Below the pieces are notes generated by a model that saw only the letters and a program-made list of their open reading frames with translations, ran no database searches and was not told where the DNA came from. This document shows positions 1-11,839 of a DNA stretch of 64,000 nucleotides, one piece after another. The stretch spans positions 310,001-374,000 of the forward strand of contig JANUWF010001218.1 of NCBI GenBank assembly GCA_026120185.1, written 5' to 3'. Numbering within the stretch: position 1 is the first letter of the stretch; each line of letters starts with the position of its first letter. The DNA is from Voacanga thouarsii (lineage: Eukaryota; Streptophyta; Magnoliopsida; Gentianales; Apocynaceae). The position numbers and the translations under genes are program-made.

Positions 1-1322
1 GCATTGGTTGCACAAATTTTGAGATGACAAAAAATTGGTGAAACAGGACGAGACAAAGTGGAATTGGCGTCGGCTCCAGTAGCCAAGGCGGCACCGGCTG
101 CATTTTGGAATACATTGTGCGGAGTTCAAGGAAAATCGACGAACAATTGAAAAAACAGAACATAATAGGTGCCGGCTCCGAGGGTCTAGGTGGCGCCGGC
201 TGTGCCCTGAAGTCAAGGCGGTGCTTGGTTTTTTCTATGCAATTTTTGGTAATCTGTGGAGTTTTAGTATCTTCCAACTTCTATTCGGCCAAGAACATTA
301 TACCAACGAGTTTAGGCACTTCCCAAGCCTATAAATAGAGAGAAAATACAAGGTAAAAGGGGAGAATTCGTTGATCATCACAGAAAATCACTCAATCAAA
401 GAAGCAATTCTTCAATTCAAGGAGGTTTGTGCACGAAGGTCTTCAAAGGAAAAAGAAGGAAGCTTGTCTATGAGTGCTTTCTTTTACTTTGTTTTCTTTT
501 TCTTGAACAATGATATGTTAATTGTTTTATTGTAATTTACCATTGTTTTAGATATTCATGATTTTTAGAGTCGTTTGATCTTTTGATTAATTGATTGTTA
601 CTCTTGGTATTTAATTATTTAGATTGATTACGAGATTGATTGATTGTTTCTTCTCATTGGCTTGCTTGGGAAAGGGGTTGATGGTGGTTTCAATTCATTA
701 GTTTCATATTTGTTGTCTCTTAACTTGCTTGGGAAAGAGGTTAATTGCGAAGAACTAGGTAATTAAAGGTTAATTGATGTCTGCCAGAGTATGGATTCAT
801 TGGTTAATTTCACGTTTTAAGTTTGCCAGAGTATGAAAATTTAATCAAATGATTGTGTTTAATGCATCTTTTGGGTAAGACTGGTTGAGACAAAGTATGT
901 GATGCTAAGTTATCTAGAAGATAGAGATTCATGGATTGGGAAAGAAGTGAGTCTACTTTAATCATTCATGATGTCAAGAGAATAATTGGTTATGATAAAG
1001 GTTAGGTACTTTAAGATCATGGTTGTCTAAACAATAGTTTGAATTGCATACTTCTCCATCCTTGACATGTATATATTTTTGTTTTTATTTTTATTTTTTT
1101 ATTTTATTTCTTTTTCACTTTATCGAGTCGATTAAACAATGAAAGAAAAGTAATTAATGTCTACTTGTTTCTTGAGGATTGACACTCGTTTGAATCCTAT
1201 GCTCGGTTAATGATGAGTACGCTTGCTCATATGTGTAATTTAGGTTTAACGTTTTAATGTAAACTTGATTGGAAACGTACTTAGTTTTTATATAATTTTT
1301 ATACCCAAATCTAAACGTATCA
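1..1322 (+). mobile_element. 3' part of an LTR (probably a solo LTR) inserted in the 5' LTR of element E
   Basis: The segment ends in TATCA at 1322, after which sequence matching the 3' LTR of element E resumes. Its last 200 bases match, in inverted orientation, the stretch 15124-15330, so it belongs to the same family as the solo LTR at 15124-16653. A TATA-like CTATAAATA lies at about 329-337. The start lies outside the window, perhaps 200 bases to the left judging from the 1,530-bp relative. The short reading frames inside look non-coding. Family membership and the right end are seen directly. That it is a solo LTR rather than the LTR of a longer element cannot be decided here. Confidence 0.7.
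60..232 (+). repeat. GC-rich block with GGCGCCGGCT-like motifs
   Basis: In otherwise AT-rich DNA, variants of GGCGTCGGCTCC, GGCACCGGCTGC, GGTGCCGGCTCC and GGCGCCGGCTGT recur four times in about 170 bases, just upstream of the LTR TATA-like box. The related LTR at 15124-16653 has a comparable but differently worded block (GGCGCCAGGT motifs, 16240-16480). The block is therefore a variable feature of this LTR family. Function unknown. Confidence 0.6.
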
Positions 1323-2169
1323 AATCCAAAACCCTGGAAATCCTAATAGAAAGTAACTCGCTATTACTAGCCGTTAGGACTTCGGGTTTGGCTCCTATAA
1401 AAGCCTTTAGAACTCGATTTTGAAATAGATTTTTGTACTATTTTTCTCAAAAATATTCTTACACTTTAGAATATAAAAATCACTCTTTTCATTTATGTTT
1501 CAAAGTAAAATAGAAAAGTTCCAAAGGTAAAATGTGTTGGTGTTCATTTGTTTGCATTTTGCTCAAATCTGTGAGCTATTTTTGTAATCTTTCTTTCAAT
1601 CTTTCTTGTATCAAGGTTGATGAGGTAGAACCTAGTTGGGGTGAGCCTTGATTGTTGTGATTAAAGAGGTTGGAAGTAAAACTAAGTGTGGTGATCCTCT
1701 TGTGTAAGATTGGTGTCACCTACCACCATTAATTTGGGAAAAGGTTTTTAGTGAGTGGTGTTGAAATCCTCAAGTGAGAACTTAAGGTAGTGGATGTAAA
1801 TCATTTGAGGATTGAACCACTATAAATTATTGAGCATTTTCTTGTGGTACTTCGCCAAAGTTCTTTACTGTATTTTTCGCTCTTTCAGATCTTAAATGCT
1901 GTATCTTCTTTTCTAAAATCAATAACTCATTTGCGACCCTTGCATTCTAATTCAAACTTGTCTATGACATTTCAACTACCCATCTTTATTTCATAACATT
2001 TTTTTATCAGTCAGTGCTGATTTAATAGACACCTATCTGAACTTTTGAAAATCACAGAGTTGTAAAACATATTCGCTACTTTGTTCAAAATTTTTAAGGG
2101 GACTAAAATTTTTAATCTGTATTTGTTTGCCAAAAACCTTATTCACCCTTACCCCCCTAAGATTTTTCA
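1323..2169 (+). repeat. 5' LTR of element E (3' portion)
   Basis: It begins where the foreign LTR ends and finishes in TTTTTCA, immediately before a TGGTATCAGAG primer-binding site. A TATA box (TATAAAA) sits at 1396-1402. Homology with the right LTR covers about 1323-1352 and 2108-2169. The 755 bases between, including the TATA box, are absent from the right LTR. The beginning of this LTR, TGTTAGCCC in the right copy, lies left of the window. Confidence 0.8.
1396..1402 (+). promoter_or_regulatory. TATA box of the element E LTR
   Basis: TATAAAA in the context CTCCTATAAAAGCC is followed by T-rich sequence that would be the transcript start. The position inside the LTR is what a U3 promoter needs. 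The right LTR has lost this segment. Confidence 0.6.
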
Positions 2170-2171
2170 AT

Positions 2172-2183
2172 TGGTATCAGAGT
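2172..2183 (+). other. Primer-binding site of element E
   Basis: TGGTATCAGAGT lies two bases after the LTR end at 2169. TGGTATCAGAGC is the classical complement of the initiator methionine tRNA 3' end, used by most plant Copia elements. Confidence 0.85.
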
Positions 2184-2231
2184 GGGGTTTGACATTATCT
2201 TTGGCCTAACAGTCGTGTAGCAAATATCCAT

Positions 2232-3929
2232 ATGGCAAACATATTTGCTCTACCTTACATTGAAGGGTCCTCCACAAATAGACCTCGTTTGTTCAATGAA
2301 AACAATTATATATTCTGAAAAAATAGAATGAAGATTTATGTTTGCTCAATCAATTTTGAGCTATGGAATCTAATTGAGAATGGACCATTTGTTATTGTCG
2401 AAACTTGTTGAAGGCAGAAAAGTGCCAAAATAGAGTGATGAATATAACAACGAGGATATTTAAAAAATGACCCGGAATTTCCAGGCAATGAATATATTGT
2501 GTTGTGCTCTTGATACTAATGAATACAACTGTGTAAGTGGTTGTGATTCATTTCACGAAATGTGGAGATTACTTGAGGTCACCCATGAGGGGACTAATCA
2601 AGTAAAAGAATCGAAGTTAGGACTTTTAGTCTAAGACTATAAATTATTCACAATGAAGGCTAAGAGATAACATAACCAATATGTTTACCTGATTCACAAA
2701 TATTATGAATGGCTTAAAGGCGTATGGGAAAACTTATTCCCTCGGAGAACAAAATAGAAAACTGCTTGATACTCTGCCAAAAAGTTGGTAGCAAAAAATC
2801 TTGGCTATAGAGGAATCTAAAAATATGAATACCTTACCTATTGAAGAGCTAATTGACCCATGAAATGAAATTTCAAAGGTTTCAAGAATATGATGATGAT
2901 GACAAAGGCAAACGAGGAACTGCCTTGAAAGTAGTTGATGAAGAGCCTAACAGCTATCAAACTGATTATGATGATGGCACTGATTTAGACCCAGAAGAAT
3001 TGGCTATGGTAGCAAGAAAGTTCAGAAAAATGTTTAGAATGGGCCATTTCAAAAAGGGTAAGAAGTTTGTGAAAAAGAAAGGATAAACTTCCTCATTCAA
3101 ACCTCAATACTTTGAATGCAAAAGCATGGAGCATTTCATTACTGATTGTCCAGTAGCTAAAGAAAGGGAGGCCAAGCAATTTAGAAAGAAAAAGAAGGAC
3201 ACAAAGTTGAAGAAAGGAGAAAGATTGATTGGAACCTGGGATTAAACAGAATCTGAGACTGAAGAAAGCTGCGATTCAAAAAATAAAAAAGCTAATATCT
3301 GCTTTATAGTTATGGAGGATACAGTAACTCTTACATCTAAAGATTCAATAACCGATTTAAATATTTCTAATTGTGAAAATCATAATGATCCTAGTGAATT
3401 GCTTTTTGACATGTTTCATGAACTAACAAAATTATCTAGAAGAAACAAAGACATGAAAATAAAAGTTGATTCTTTATTAAATGAGAATTCAAAGCTGTTA
3501 AATGAGAATGAAGTCTCACTTGAGTCATATATGCACTCGGACATTGAACAAAATGTTATCATTACTTCTTTACATCATATGTCTCTAGAAAATAAATACT
3601 TATGTGATAAAATTCGCTCTCTTGAACTTATGGTCAACAATTTTGACAATATAAAAAATAGAGTCGTTGATCTTATTACATGCATTGAAAAGTTTACAAG
3701 TGGAAAAAATAATTTGGAAAAGCTACTTGGTGCACAACACATAGTTGGAAACCGAAATGGTATAGGTTATAGGCATGAGATTAAAGCTGAAAACTACAAA
3801 TCTCGCTTTGTAAAAGCTACTTCATCATATATACCACACAGTTGTTGCACATATTGTGAAAAATTTGGATACAAAACATCTAAGTGTCATGTTAGGAAAA
3901 ATGTGCAATCCGGTATGAAAATTGTTTGA
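2232..3929 (+). pseudogene. Gag of element E (SIRE-like Copia), broken
   Basis: The ATG at 2232 opens a frame reading MANIFALPYIEGSS, followed by the Gag (UBN2-type) stretch with NRMKIY. An in-frame TGA at 2316-2318 replaces the expected Trp. Further stops and frameshifts follow. 2853-3086 encodes an acidic then basic segment (YDDDDKGKR...GKKFVKKKG). Near 3112 a zinc knuckle reads YFECKSMEHFITDC, with the first Cys changed to Tyr. 3312-3929 is a 205-residue open frame, predicted coiled-coil, ending in a second knuckle CTYCEKFGYKTSKC in which His is Tyr. The product would be a nucleocapsid/capsid protein. Both knuckles are damaged, so it is inactive. Confidence 0.8.
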
Positions 3930-4044
3930 AGAGTAAAAGGAACTATCACTAACCTCTATGGACCCAAAAAGGTATAGGTACCAAAAATCACTCTTCCATT
4001 TTGTGTATAGAAACATTTATCGGATAAGATGAGCTTCACAAAAT

Positions 4045-5332
4045 AATTTTTAGATAGTTGATGCTCAAGGCACATGACTGGAAACGTAGCATTGCTAGAA
4101 AATATCTAAGTTACAAGCGATGGATTTGTCACATTTGAAGAAAAAAGAAAGGAAAAATTTTTGGCATAGGTAATATTGGTAAGGGATCCTCAACTATCAT
4201 CAAGCAAGTGCTACTAATTGATAAATTAAGTATAATCTTCTTATTATCATCCAATTATGTGATAATGGAACCAAAGTTATTTTTGAAAACGATTCTTGCA
4301 TTATCATGGGTTGTTCCAGCAATACAATTATTTTTGTTGTTGATCGTGTTGGAAATGTGTATGTACTTTATCTTGATGATCTTGTGACACATGCTATTAG
4401 ATGCCTCTCTATGACTGATAATAATACCTATCTTTGGCATAGAAGGTTAGGTCCTATATCTATCGATTTGCTAAACAAACTATCCTCAAAGGATTTTGTT
4501 AGAGGTCTACCTAAAATAAGATTTGATAAACATTGAGTTTGTGATGCTTTCTAACTTGGAAAACAAACCAAAACTTCTTTTAAATCCAATAAAATGATTT
4601 TTACATCAAAACCTCTTGAACTCATACACATGGATTTGTTTTGACCAATAAGGACCACTAGTTTTAGTGGTGAGAAGTATGCTTATGTAATTGTGAATGA
4701 CTTTTCAAAATTCACTTGGTTTCTATTCCTCGCTAAAAAAGGTGAAGCTTTCTCTAAATTTTCAAAACTACTCAAACATGTTCAAAATTTTCTTGGTTGC
4801 AAATTGATTTCAATTAGAAGTGACAATGGTAGAGAATTTCGCAACCACGACTTTACAAAATTCTGTGATGAATGTGGTGTTTCACACAATTTTTCAGCAG
4901 TTAAAACTCCTTAACAAAATGGTGTGGTTGAGAGGAAAAATAGAACCTTGCAAAAAATGGCAAGATCAAGCTGTGTGAAAACTCCCTTCCAAAATATTTT
5001 TTGGTTGAGGCTGTGAATACAGCCTGCTATATTATCAACTAAGCTATGCTACGATCTTTCCTAAGAAAAACTCATATTGAACTTATATTTGACAAAGTTC
5101 CATCCATTTCATATTTAAAAGTTTTTGGATACAAATGTTTTGTCCTCAATACAAGTGAGAACCTTGGAAAATTTGATAGAAAATCTGATGATGCTATATT
5201 TCTTGGATATTCTTCCAACAAAAAGCTATATAGAGTGTACAATAAGTGAACTCTATGGGTGGAAGAATCCGTACATATTGTATTTGATGAATCCAATATA
5301 TATTCTCCTAGAAATGATGATGATGATACATG
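4045..5332 (+). pseudogene. Protease and integrase of element E, broken
   Basis: At 4050 the frame reads LDS-stop-CSRHMTGN, so the Gly of the aspartic protease DSG motif is a TGA (4059-4061). GAG-pre-integrase follows (IIMGCSSNTIIFVVD at about 4300). The integrase zinc region reads LWHRRLGPIS, with its second His lost, and its last Cys is also changed. The catalytic Asp, Asp and Glu are visible in HMDLF (about 4630), RSDNGREF (about 4820) and VVERKN (about 4925). The conserved tail LKVFGYKCFVLN is near 5120 and VFDESN near 5281. The frame is cut at 5332 by the Gypsy LTR. Many stops make it inactive. Confidence 0.85.
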
Positions 5333-6183
5333 TGCAGACAATGAAATTTGGAGAAAATATATTTGATTTTATTTAATCAAAATTAAAAGAAAACTATATA
5401 TTTTAGTAATGATTAATTAAAATTAATTTGTAAATAAATATAATTATTCTTAGATTAATATGGTTAGACCATCATTAAAAGTCTATTAAATCCAATATAT
5501 CATGAAATTTAACTATTAAAATTGGACTATTGTTAAGAGTCTGTTTCACATTAAATGCAATATATTATGGGTTAAATAGAATTGGGTTAGACCCGAAAGT
5601 TGAACTTTTTAAGAATATCCTAACCCAAATATAATGTGGACTAAATGAAATTAGGTCAAAACATAAATTGAGCCCAAGTCATCTTAGGCCCAAGTCCATT
5701 AGGGTTTGTTAGAAGGTTTTTTCAAAATTCCACATCACCAGTTTATGCTAAAGTCAATGGATTTTTGACCTATAAATAGGGTCTTCCCTCAAAGGTTCAA
5801 GGCATCCTGAAGTTTCAACAAACAAAAGGCATCTCAAATTTCGACAAGTTCAAGCATTCAAGCTTTATCAAATTCAATGTTCAGAATTGTCATCAAAGTA
5901 AGGTTCAAAATCTTCGTTAAATTTCAAGGTGTTCATCTTGTTCTGCATCAAATAAGTCTCGAAGGCTTGTCAATCAAGTGTTCATCATCAAATTCTATTC
6001 GGTCCGAGATCAAGCTCTGCAGCCTTCAAATCAATGTTTTTCAAAAAGAGAAGAATTGGATGACTCATCTTGCAATTTAGGATTTCTTCAGAGATTTGTA
6101 ACAATTTTTCATATTTACTAAATATTTTGTAATATTTGATATTTTTCTTGGCTTATTTGCAAGCTTAAGATTTGTCGTCTACA
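5333..6183 (+). repeat. 5' LTR of Gypsy block G
   Basis: This 851-bp LTR starts TGCAGACAATG (the partner at 18901 has TGTAGACAATG) and ends GTCTACA. A TATA box, TATAAATA, lies at 5771-5778. It is aligned with 18901-19743 over its whole length. A purine tract AAGTGGGGG precedes the partner. Confidence 0.9.
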
Positions 6184-6186
6184 AAT

Positions 6187-6206
6187 TTCTAGCATGCCCA
6201 GTGGGT
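6187..6206 (+). other. Probable primer-binding site of Gypsy block G
   Basis: TTCTAGCATGCCCAGTGGGT follows the LTR end by a few bases. The second copy has TTCTAGCACGTTCAGTGGGA at the same place after 19743. I did not match it to a tRNA. Confidence 0.5.
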
Positions 6207-6269
6207 CAATCTCCACCTCCCATATCTTCTCTTCAATCCTAAATTCATGTACAAGCATAAAGCAAGTTA

Positions 6270-7522
6270 ATGGCCCCAAAAAACAGCAAAACTACATATT
6301 CTCATTCAAAGGCTGCTAATATCATGGAGACTGCTACAACTATTGGTAAGGCTCCACAAGTTTCAAGCCAAGGCGTGCTGACAAAAAGTAAGGCTCGAGC
6401 TCTTTCACAAAGCGAGGCTCCAAACTTCGATGTTGTTTCATCGTCTGCGACTACAAAGTTGAAGCAAGATGCTACTTTTACAATGCTCAAGATGTCATAT
6501 TCACTCGAGAAAACCAACATCTCCAAGCAAGATGACCAAAGCTTAAGTACTGGCTCTGTGCTTTAATCCCCCTATGGGGATCTCAAATCCAAAGCTTCAT
6601 TCAATGAAGACTTAACTGCTTCTTCTGTGGCGCCAGTTATGATAACTAGCACACAAAACCTGGAAGAGCAACACCTCACAAAATTGGTAGAGGGACTCAC
6701 CAAATGCTCCTAAGAGCAAGATCTCACCATTGCGCATCTCATCAATCGTTTTGAGAAGACTGGCGAAACAAGTCAAGTTCCTCCAAAAAGATCTAAAGTG
6801 CAAGAGAAAGTGGAAACTTCTAAGAAATCACAAGATATTCAGATATTCTCTGAAGGTATAATTCCTATTGATCAGCTTAAAGACTTCATCACGGGTACGA
6901 TTAAGGACAAGTATGAAGGAGGTAACAAATCCATCTTTACATATATAAAGCCTTATTCACAAAGAATTGATGATATAAGAATGCTAGTAGGATATTAGTC
7001 ACAAAAGTTTCAACAATTTGATGACAAAGGAAATCCTAGTAGCACGTGGCTTATTTCATTAAGATGTGCAACAATGCTGGAACTTATGGGGATCTACTAG
7101 TGAAACAGTTTGTACGGTCCCTCAAAGGAAATGCATTTCATTGGTACACCGATTTTGCACCTGGTTTCATCAACAGTTGGGAGCAACTTGAACATGAGTT
7201 TCTCAACAAATTATATAGCACCCGTAGAATTATCAACCTGATAGAGCTCACCAACTCTCGTCAATGGAAAGACGAACCATTGGTGGACTACATCAACAAA
7301 TAGAGGAATTTGAACGTTAATTGTAGAAATCGTCTAAGTGAATTATTTACAATTAAAATGTGCATTCAAGGCATATACTGGAGACTCCAGTATATCCTTA
7401 AAGGGATCATGCCAAAGACTTTTGAAGAATTGACAACTCGTGCTCATGATATGAAATTCAGCATTGTTGCACATGGGGGCAAAACACTTGATCAAGATCC
7501 CAATAAAAGCAAAGAAAAATAA
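6270..7522 (+). pseudogene. Gag of Gypsy block G, first copy
   Basis: The frame starts MAPKNSKTTY at 6270 and carries a Ser/Ala/Lys-rich N-terminus. The core Gag domain follows at 7046-7522 (FHWYTDFAPGFINSWEQLEHEF, then IELTNSRQWKDEPLVDYI). A stop separates 7303 from 7310, and other stops lie at 6566 and 6998. The second copy at 19830-21187 repeats the same order. Capsid function is inferred from the family. The frame is disrupted. Confidence 0.82.
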
Positions 7523-8235
7523 GATTTTTGAAAATGAAACAATTCATTTTCTAAAACTAAAGTAAAGGAGTCCATGGCCATGATCGTGACTTCAATAAAA
7601 ATTTCTTCAAGGATAACTTAGAAGGTGACTAGGAAGGTGGATCCTCTGCAAGAAAAGAAAAAGGTAACTTTGGAAGAAAGGCAGTCTAAGGAATATCCTT
7701 CCTCGACTCTGATGTTTTTTTAATGTTTGATGAATTATTAGCTGCTAAAAGTATACAGTTGTCGGAAGTAAAACGTCCAAATGAAATTAGACGAATAAAT
7801 GATCCCAACTACTGCAAGTACCATCGGCTGATTAGTCATTAAATTGAGAAGTGTTTTATATTTAAGGACAAGATCTTGCTGTTGGTTTGTGAAGGACATG
7901 TAGTCCTTGAAGAAGACAAAACATCTGCAAATTTGATAACTGTAGCCATCCCTCCTGTTGAACCCGTTATTTTAGAGGTTAAATTTGAAAGTTTTGATCC
8001 TGTCAATGTTGAAGTTGATGGACAAGTCCTTCCTATCTAAGGATATCAACAAGAAGTTGAAGAACCTTTTGTCCATAGCGAAGATGAAGGCTGGATGCTT
8101 GTGACTAGAAGAAAAAAATGCACCAAAATGTCAAGAGATAGAGCTTCACTGGTATGAAGCAGATTCACTAAGAAAAATGCAAGGAAGGTCAAAAGTAAGA
8201 AAACCAAACCTTTATCAACAGTAGATTATTTTTTT
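7523..8235 (+). pseudogene. Gag-protease linker of Gypsy block G
   Basis: Degenerate coding sequence continues here (for example a run near 7800 reading DPNYCKYHRLISH, a damaged C/H-rich motif, and EGWMLVTRRKK near 8088). Stops occur in all frames. The same text recurs in the second copy at 21190-21360 and 24106-24380. It is the Gag C-terminus and linker rather than a separate gene. Confidence 0.6.
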
Positions 8236-9305
8236 TTGAAGAAATCTCCGGTACCTCTCACGCTGAAAGATTTCATATCAAGGGAACTTGATGAAAAATT
8301 CAACATTGTTTCATGCTATGCCATACATAATGGGAAAAGTAAAGAAGACAATGATAAGTATATAAATGAAGGAGACATAGAGAGAATTGAGTCTTCAATA
8401 GACCTTAGTAGCTACATGGCTGAGATCACATTACTGAGGATGATTTGCTGCTTGACTTAATGCCTCACAATAGACCATTATTTGTGACTGGCTACGTACA
8501 AGTACATAGAGTGAATAGGATACTATTAGATGGAGGATCGACAGTAAATATCTTACCTCTGTGAACATTAAGAGAGTTGGACATTTCTATAGATAAGTTG
8601 TCTCAAAGCCGCATTATGATACAAGGCTTCAATCAAGAGAGGCAACGAGCTAGTGGTATTCTCCAGCTCAACATAATAATTGAAGATATGCTTTCAACAA
8701 CTCTCTTTCATGTTATTGATGCTAAGACCTCTTACAATATTCTGCGAGGAAGACCATGGCTCCATGATAATAGTGTGGTACCATCAACCCTGCATCAATG
8801 TTTCAAATTCCGTCGAAATGGCGTGATGAAGAAAATAGATGTTGATAATAAACTTTTCATTGAAACTGAAGCGCATATTGCTGATGCTAAGTACTACATT
8901 CAAAAAAATGGTGAAGCATCTAGGATTGATTCATCAAAGGGGAAGGAAGATAAAAATGTTACTTTCTCCAAAAATATCAAAATTACAGTATGTGCAGAAA
9001 GCTCTACCAAGCAACCTGCATACAGTAAACCACTAGGATGGCTCACTTTGCCTCTTATAAAGGTTGATCCTATTAATTCACCAAATATTCTTATAAAAGG
9101 ATTTGTTCAGCCAAAGAAAGAAGCAAAAATAGAGCATGGTGAATTACCGACCTCGCGTACGAAGGAAGGATTTAACTCAAATGCTTATAGACTCCTAGCA
9201 AAGCAAGATATAATGCGCAAAGTCAATATTTGTTGGGAAAGCTTCCTGCTGATATTAACAAAGAAAAGGGTCAAAGCTCATGATCTACCTGAAGCATGCC
9301 AATAG
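8236..9305 (+). pseudogene. Aspartic protease and following region of Gypsy block G
   Basis: The catalytic loop reads RILLDGGSTVNILPL at about 8517-8560. DGGS in place of DSG/DTG is usual in this Gypsy branch. The 8577-9305 frame (242 codons) contains IMIQGFNQERQRASG, YNILRGRPWLH and VVPSTLHQCFKF, the conserved end of the domain. A TGA interrupts the frame before 8577. The rest of the frame is a hydrophilic linker toward RT. The second copy is truncated in the middle of this domain at 24777. Confidence 0.82.
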
Positions 9306-10600
9306 GAAAAGAACGTGTTGGCCTGAGTTACAAACAAGCATTTCCCATCCAACTCAAGATTAAAAGGGCTAATGTATAGTATATTACTATAGAAGATGAA
9401 GTGACGTCAAAATCGCGATCTGTTTGTACTAGGATAGGAGATACAAATTCACGTCCATCTGTCTTCACTAGATTAGGCTCAAAAAGAAGAGAAAAAAATC
9501 TGTTTTCAAGAGGTTTGGAGTCACAATCACTTTAAAGGTAAGATATTTTGACAAAGTCTCTTCTAAGGCAAGAACGGTGGTGAATTGTAATGGAATCTTA
9601 AAAATAATAACACAAGTGATACCTATTGTGTCTTGTGATAAAGAAAGTGTAGTCTCTTGTAATCATATCACCATCTATAATGAAGAGTGTATTAAGGAAG
9701 AAGATGCCAAGCATACTCTAGCAGAACTTGAAGAAGGCGTAAAAACCATAGTTGATGAACTAAAAGAAGTAAATTTGGGCACTGTTGAAGATCCTCACCC
9801 AATTTACATAAATGTACTCTTATCACCCCAAAGAAGAAAAGGCCTACATCGACCTTTTGAAGAAATTTAGAGACGTCTTTGCTTGGACATACAAAGAAAT
9901 GTCTGGCTTAGATATAAAAATTATCGTCAACCATTTAGTTGTAAAGGATGGAGCGACACTAGTAAAGCAAGCCCAATGACGTTTTTCACTTGAGTTGGTT
10001 CTAATAATTGAAATAGAGGTGAACAAACTGATTGAAGCCAAATTTATTCGAGAGGTCAAGTATCCAACTTGGGTTACGAATATTGTCCCTGTGAGGAAGA
10101 AAAATGGACAAAATCGAATTTGTGTGGATTTTAGAAATATAAATGATGCCTGCCCAAAAGATGATTTTCCATTGCCTATTCCTGAACTGACGGTAGATGC
10201 AACCACTGGTCATGAAGTTCTATCTTTTATGGATAGATCTTCTGATTATAACTAAATCAAAATGGCACCAGAAGATGAGGAGCTTACTGTCTTTCGTACT
10301 CCAAAAGGAATCTATTACTACACAGTAATGCATTTTGGTCTGAAGAATTCTAGAGCTACATATCAAATGGCAATGTAAAAGATATTTGATGATATGCTAC
10401 ACAAGATCGTAGAATGCTATGTGGATAATTTGGTGGTCAAGTTACGTAAACGAGCTGATCATCTTTAAGATTTGAGAAAGACTTTTGAGAGACGCCGAAA
10501 TTATCAATTGAAGATGAATCCTCTCAAATGTGCTCTAGGCGTCACCTTTGGAAAATTCCTGAGTTTCATCGTTCGTCATTGAGGTAAATAGACCAATCAA
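9306..10600 (+). pseudogene. Reverse transcriptase of Gypsy block G
   Basis: After an acidic linker (9577-9870), RT motifs appear in order: VRKKNGQNRICVDFRNINDACPKDDFPLP (10085-10175), SFMDRSSDYN (10225), a region with APEDEEL and FRTPKGIYYY (10270), HFGLKN (10330), and the catalytic box near 10418. That box reads YVDN, so the second Asp has become Asn. The tail LKMNPLKCALGVTFGKFLSFIV follows. Several stops occur. The loss of one catalytic Asp and the stops mean no activity. Confidence 0.85.
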
Positions 10601-11230
10601 AGATCAACATAATTATGAAAATGCCCGAGTCAAGAAATATCCACGAATTAAAGAGTTTATATGAAAAGTTGGCCTATCTCCGAAGGTTCATCTTAAATCT
10701 TGCCAGATGCAGTCAATTATTCAGTCGTCTAATGAAGAAGGGTGTACCATTTGAGTGGGATGAAGCGTGCCAAAATGCTTTCAAATGCATCACATCTTAC
10801 TTGATGAAGCCTCTTGTGCTTGTTGTACCTATTTTGGATAAGCCATTGATTTTATACATTGCTACTCAAGAACGCTCAGTGAGGGCATTGCTTGCTCAAG
10901 AAAATAACAATGGCAAAGAAAATATACTCTATTACTTGAGTCAAATGATGACGCCAAATGAGTTAAACTATTTACCAATTGAGAATTTTTGTCTAACTTT
11001 AAAATTTACAATTCAAAAATTGAAGAATTATTTTCAAGCATATACTATACGCCTTATCTCCAAGGCTAATCCTATAAAGTATGTTATGACAAAACTTGTA
11101 CTATCTAATCGCTTGGCAATGTGGTACCTTGAACTCCAATAATTTGATATTATCTTCGTTCAATAGAAAGCTGTCAAAGAGCAAGTGCTGGCTGATTTCC
11201 TAGCTGATCATTTTATCCCTGCTGAGTGAG
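10601..11230 (+). pseudogene. RT connection and RNase H of Gypsy block G
   Basis: A 175-codon open stretch (10615-11142) contains LKSLYEKLAYLRRFI, FSRLMKKGVPFEWD, CQNAFKCI and LSQMMTPNELNYLPIENFCL. These are the usual connection and RNase H signatures of Ty3/Gypsy. The stretch continues past a stop to VLADFLADHFIP at about 11190. It is non-functional because of flanking stops. Confidence 0.8.
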
Positions 11231-11287
11231 AACTAAGTGATAAGTTGTCTAATGAAGATGTTCTTGTCATTGAGATTCTCCCACCAT

Positions 11288-11680
11288 AGAGGATGTACTT
11301 CGATGGTGCGGTACATCGTAAAGGTGCTGGAGCTGGTGTGGTATTCAGTACCCTTAAAGAAGATGTATTGTCATACTCTTTCACTTTAACTAAAAGATAC
11401 TCAAATAATGTGGCTGAATACCAAGCCTTTATACTTAAGAGTTAGAGTTAACTGTTGATATGAAACGATTGCATCTTAAAGTATGTGGGGATTCCCAATT
11501 GATTGTTAATTAATTACTTGGTAAGTATGATGTTAAAAAGCCCGAGTTGATCCCGTATCATAATTATGTGAGATGACTTATGGGATATTTAGGTGATGTG
11601 ACAATTGAGCATGTATTAAGAAGCAAAAATAAGCAAGCTGATACGTTGACAAAACTAACTTCTAATTTATGTCTATAAAA
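11288..11680 (+). pseudogene. Second, archaeal-type RNase H of Gypsy block G
   Basis: At 11290 the translation reads MYFDGAVHRKGAGAGVVF, then YSFTLTKRYSNNVAEYQAF, a frameshift, then CGDSQLIVN. These carry the Asp, Glu and Asp of an RNase H fold. An extra RNase H after the usual one is a known mark of Tat lineages. Broken by stops and a frameshift near 11440. Confidence 0.78.
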
Positions 11681-11839
11681 TTAAGAAATTCAAATTCCTA
11701 TATGTCAAACATGAGTCATACCGTCTATTTTTGAAGATGAAGAAGATGAAGGGCAAGAAATCCATTCTGTTTTTGTCTATGAAATTAATGAAGAAGATTA
11801 GAGGCAACCTTTTGTAGACTATCTCAAAAATGAAAAGCT

